Positions 5,924 through 6,787 of a stretch of 6,787 nucleotides of DNA are shown piece by piece. This DNA comes from Actinomycetes bacterium. GTDB lineage: Bacteria; Actinomycetota; Actinomycetes; Actinomycetales; Microbacteriaceae. The stretch covers positions 1 through 6,787 of the forward strand of contig JAEWKY010000002.1 of NCBI GenBank assembly GCA_023457615.1, given 5' to 3'. The position numbers and the translations under genes were made by a program. The notes under the pieces are model-generated. The model did no database searches. It was given only the letters and a program-made list of their open reading frames with translations, and was not told the origin of the DNA. Numbering within the stretch: the stretch's first letter is position 1; each line of letters opens with the position of its first letter.

Positions 5924-6732
5924 CGGGTACCTCGCGTCGTGAGGTTCCAGGCGAACGCGCGGCGCTCCACCGCGCCGAGGAGGAGGTTGATCGCGAGTCC
6001 GAGGAGGCCGGTCACGAGGATGCCGGCGTAGACGAACACGATCTGGTCGCCGAGCACGCGCATCCGGGCGATGAACGAGCCCAGGCCGGTCGCCCCGCCC
6101 GCGATCAGCTCGACGGTGATGATGACGATGAGCACGATCGACGACGACACCCGGATGCCCGTCGCGATGAAGGGGGCGGCGCTCGGGATGACGACGCGCC
6201 GGACGATGGCGCCGCGCCCGAATCCGAAGCTGCGCGCCATCTCGCGCGCCTTCGGGTCGGTGCCGTGCACGCCGTACATCGTGTTGAAGAGGATCGGCCA
6301 CATCGCGGCGTAGACGGCGATGATGAGCTTCATCTGGATGCCCTGGCCGGCCACGAGGATGACGAGCGGGATGAGCGCCACGGCGGGCATCGTCCGCACG
6401 AGCTCGATCACGGTGCGCGACGAGCGGTAGCCCACCTCGGAGAGCCCGAGCGCGATGCCGAGCGGGATGGCGACGAGGGCCGAGATCGTGAGGCCGATCG
6501 CCCACGTCGAGATCGTGGAGACGAGATCGGCCAGGAACACGGGGTCCGAGAACAGGCCGACCGCGGCGGTCGCGACGACCGAGAACGGGGGCAGGAACTT
6601 CTCGTTGACGAGCCCGGCCCGGCTGACGACCTCGAGAGCGCCGAGGAGGAGCGCGACCCCGAGGGCGCCGAGCGCGAGCGGACGCACCCGGAACGATCGA
6701 CCTCGTCGGACGGGTGAGGCGGTGACGGTCAT
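5920..6732 (-). CDS. ABC transporter permease 1, NitT/TauT (SsuC/TauC-like) family
   Basis: A 270-residue membrane permease, first gene of the operon within the window. A basic N-terminus ('SPVRRGRSFRVR') precedes a first helix at about 18-36, then the family motif 'KFLPPFSVV' (45-53), with further helices at about 72-97, 115-128, 134-150, 195-215 and 230-255. The EAA-type loop is 'EMARSFGFGRGAIVRRVVIP' (164-183). The ATG at 6732 has only a weak, distant ribosome site (GGAAG at 6748-6744, 11 bases away); no other start is visible upstream in frame before the hairpin. It shares the same fold and loop as permease 2 but is divergent, so the two are likely obligate partners. The substrate-binding protein expected for this importer type is not present downstream, so it probably precedes this gene outside the window. 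Confidence 0.94.
   Translation of the reverse strand: MTVTASPVRRGRSFRVRPLALGALGVALLLGALEVVSRAGLVNEKFLPPFSVVATAAVGLFSDPVFLADLVSTISTWAIGLTISALVAIPLGIALGLSEVGYRSSRTVIELVRTMPAVALIPLVILVAGQGIQMKLIIAVYAAMWPILFNTMYGVHGTDPKAREMARSFGFGRGAIVRRVVIPSAAPFIATGIRVSSSIVLIVIITVELIAGGATGLGSFIARMRVLGDQIVFVYAGILVTGLLGLAINLLLGAVERRAFAWNLTTRGTR
5930..5933 (-). promoter_or_regulatory. Ribosome binding site of permease 2
   Basis: GAGG lies six bases before the ATG at 5923, inside the last codons of permease 1. Together with the ATGA stop/start overlap it supports this start and translational coupling. Confidence 0.6.
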
Positions 6733-6763
6733 GGAACAGCAGTCTTCCGGGTCGGAGCGTCCG

Positions 6764-6787
6764 CGGGGAGGCCCGAGAGCCTCCCCG
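6764..6787 (-). terminator. Perfect GC-rich hairpin upstream of the permease genes
   Basis: CGGGGAGGC (6764-6772) and GCCTCCCCG (6779-6787) are exact reverse complements separated by six bases. No T-tract follows on the minus strand (the next bases are CGGACG), so it is not a canonical intrinsic terminator. It sits 31 bp before the permease 1 start and touches the window edge, so the stem could extend further. In binding-protein-dependent ABC operons a stem-loop between the binding-protein gene and the permease genes often protects the upstream message and lowers permease expression. That role is inferred here. It could instead be the actinobacterial type of terminator without a U-tail for an unrelated upstream gene. 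Confidence 0.55.

Noticed and set aside
5057..6031. Plus-strand open frame of about 320 codons opposite the permeases
   Set aside because: Composition is Arg/Asp/Glu-rich and repetitive, and it mirrors membrane-protein codons on the other strand. No start signal or family resemblance.
5924..6505. N-terminal extension of the permease 2 frame
   Set aside because: It overlaps permease 1 and has no membrane character. The ATGA overlap at 5920-5923 defines the start.
4257..6732. Dedicated sulfonate or taurine utilisation locus
   Set aside because: The transporter family fits, but no FMNH2-dependent sulfonatase, TauD-type dioxygenase or desulfonating enzyme is present, so the substrate should not be called from the family name.
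6733..6763. Possible promoter directly before permease 1
   Set aside because: No recognisable -10 or -35 hexamers in this short GC-rich stretch. The operon promoter is more likely upstream of the window.

Overview
The window is very GC-rich, has dense overlapping reading frames on both strands and strong G/C at third codon positions. This is typical of an actinobacterium, and my guess from style is Micrococcales/Microbacteriaceae. It carries no RNA gene, insertion sequence or CRISPR array that I can see.

Layout. Almost everything is one tightly packed minus-strand operon read from right to left: NitT/TauT-type ABC permease 1 (6732-5920), permease 2 (5923-5072), ABC ATPase (5057-4257), short-chain dehydrogenase/reductase (4260-3523), a natural cytochrome P450-reductase-ferredoxin fusion (3523-1346), and a serine beta-lactamase-fold hydrolase (1342-182). 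Junctions are 4-bp overlaps (ATGA, GTGA), a 1-bp overlap (TGATG), or gaps of 14 and 3 bp, so the six genes are almost certainly cotranscribed and translationally coupled. The window's right edge holds a perfect 9-bp-stem hairpin just before permease 1. The importer's substrate-binding protein is absent from the window and probably lies just beyond that edge. At the left edge, the 3' end of a plus-strand gene converges on the operon. It ends in a 15-bp tandem repeat (PQPAD tail), and its stop codon interlocks with that of the hydrolase within a shared CTAG.

How the genes may work together (inference). The ABC system imports a small organic compound. The single-polypeptide P450 hydroxylates it using NAD(P)H through FMN and [2Fe-2S]. 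The SDR oxidises the resulting alcohol, and the hydrolase cleaves an ester or lactone before or after oxidation. This looks like a self-contained uptake-and-catabolism cassette. The substrate cannot be read from the sequence. The most interesting object is the fusion P450: its reductase half resembles the CYP116B/P450RhF type, but its heme half is short and has unusual residues at several usually conserved positions, including Asn in place of the oxygen-activating Thr, as in cineole-hydroxylating P450cin.
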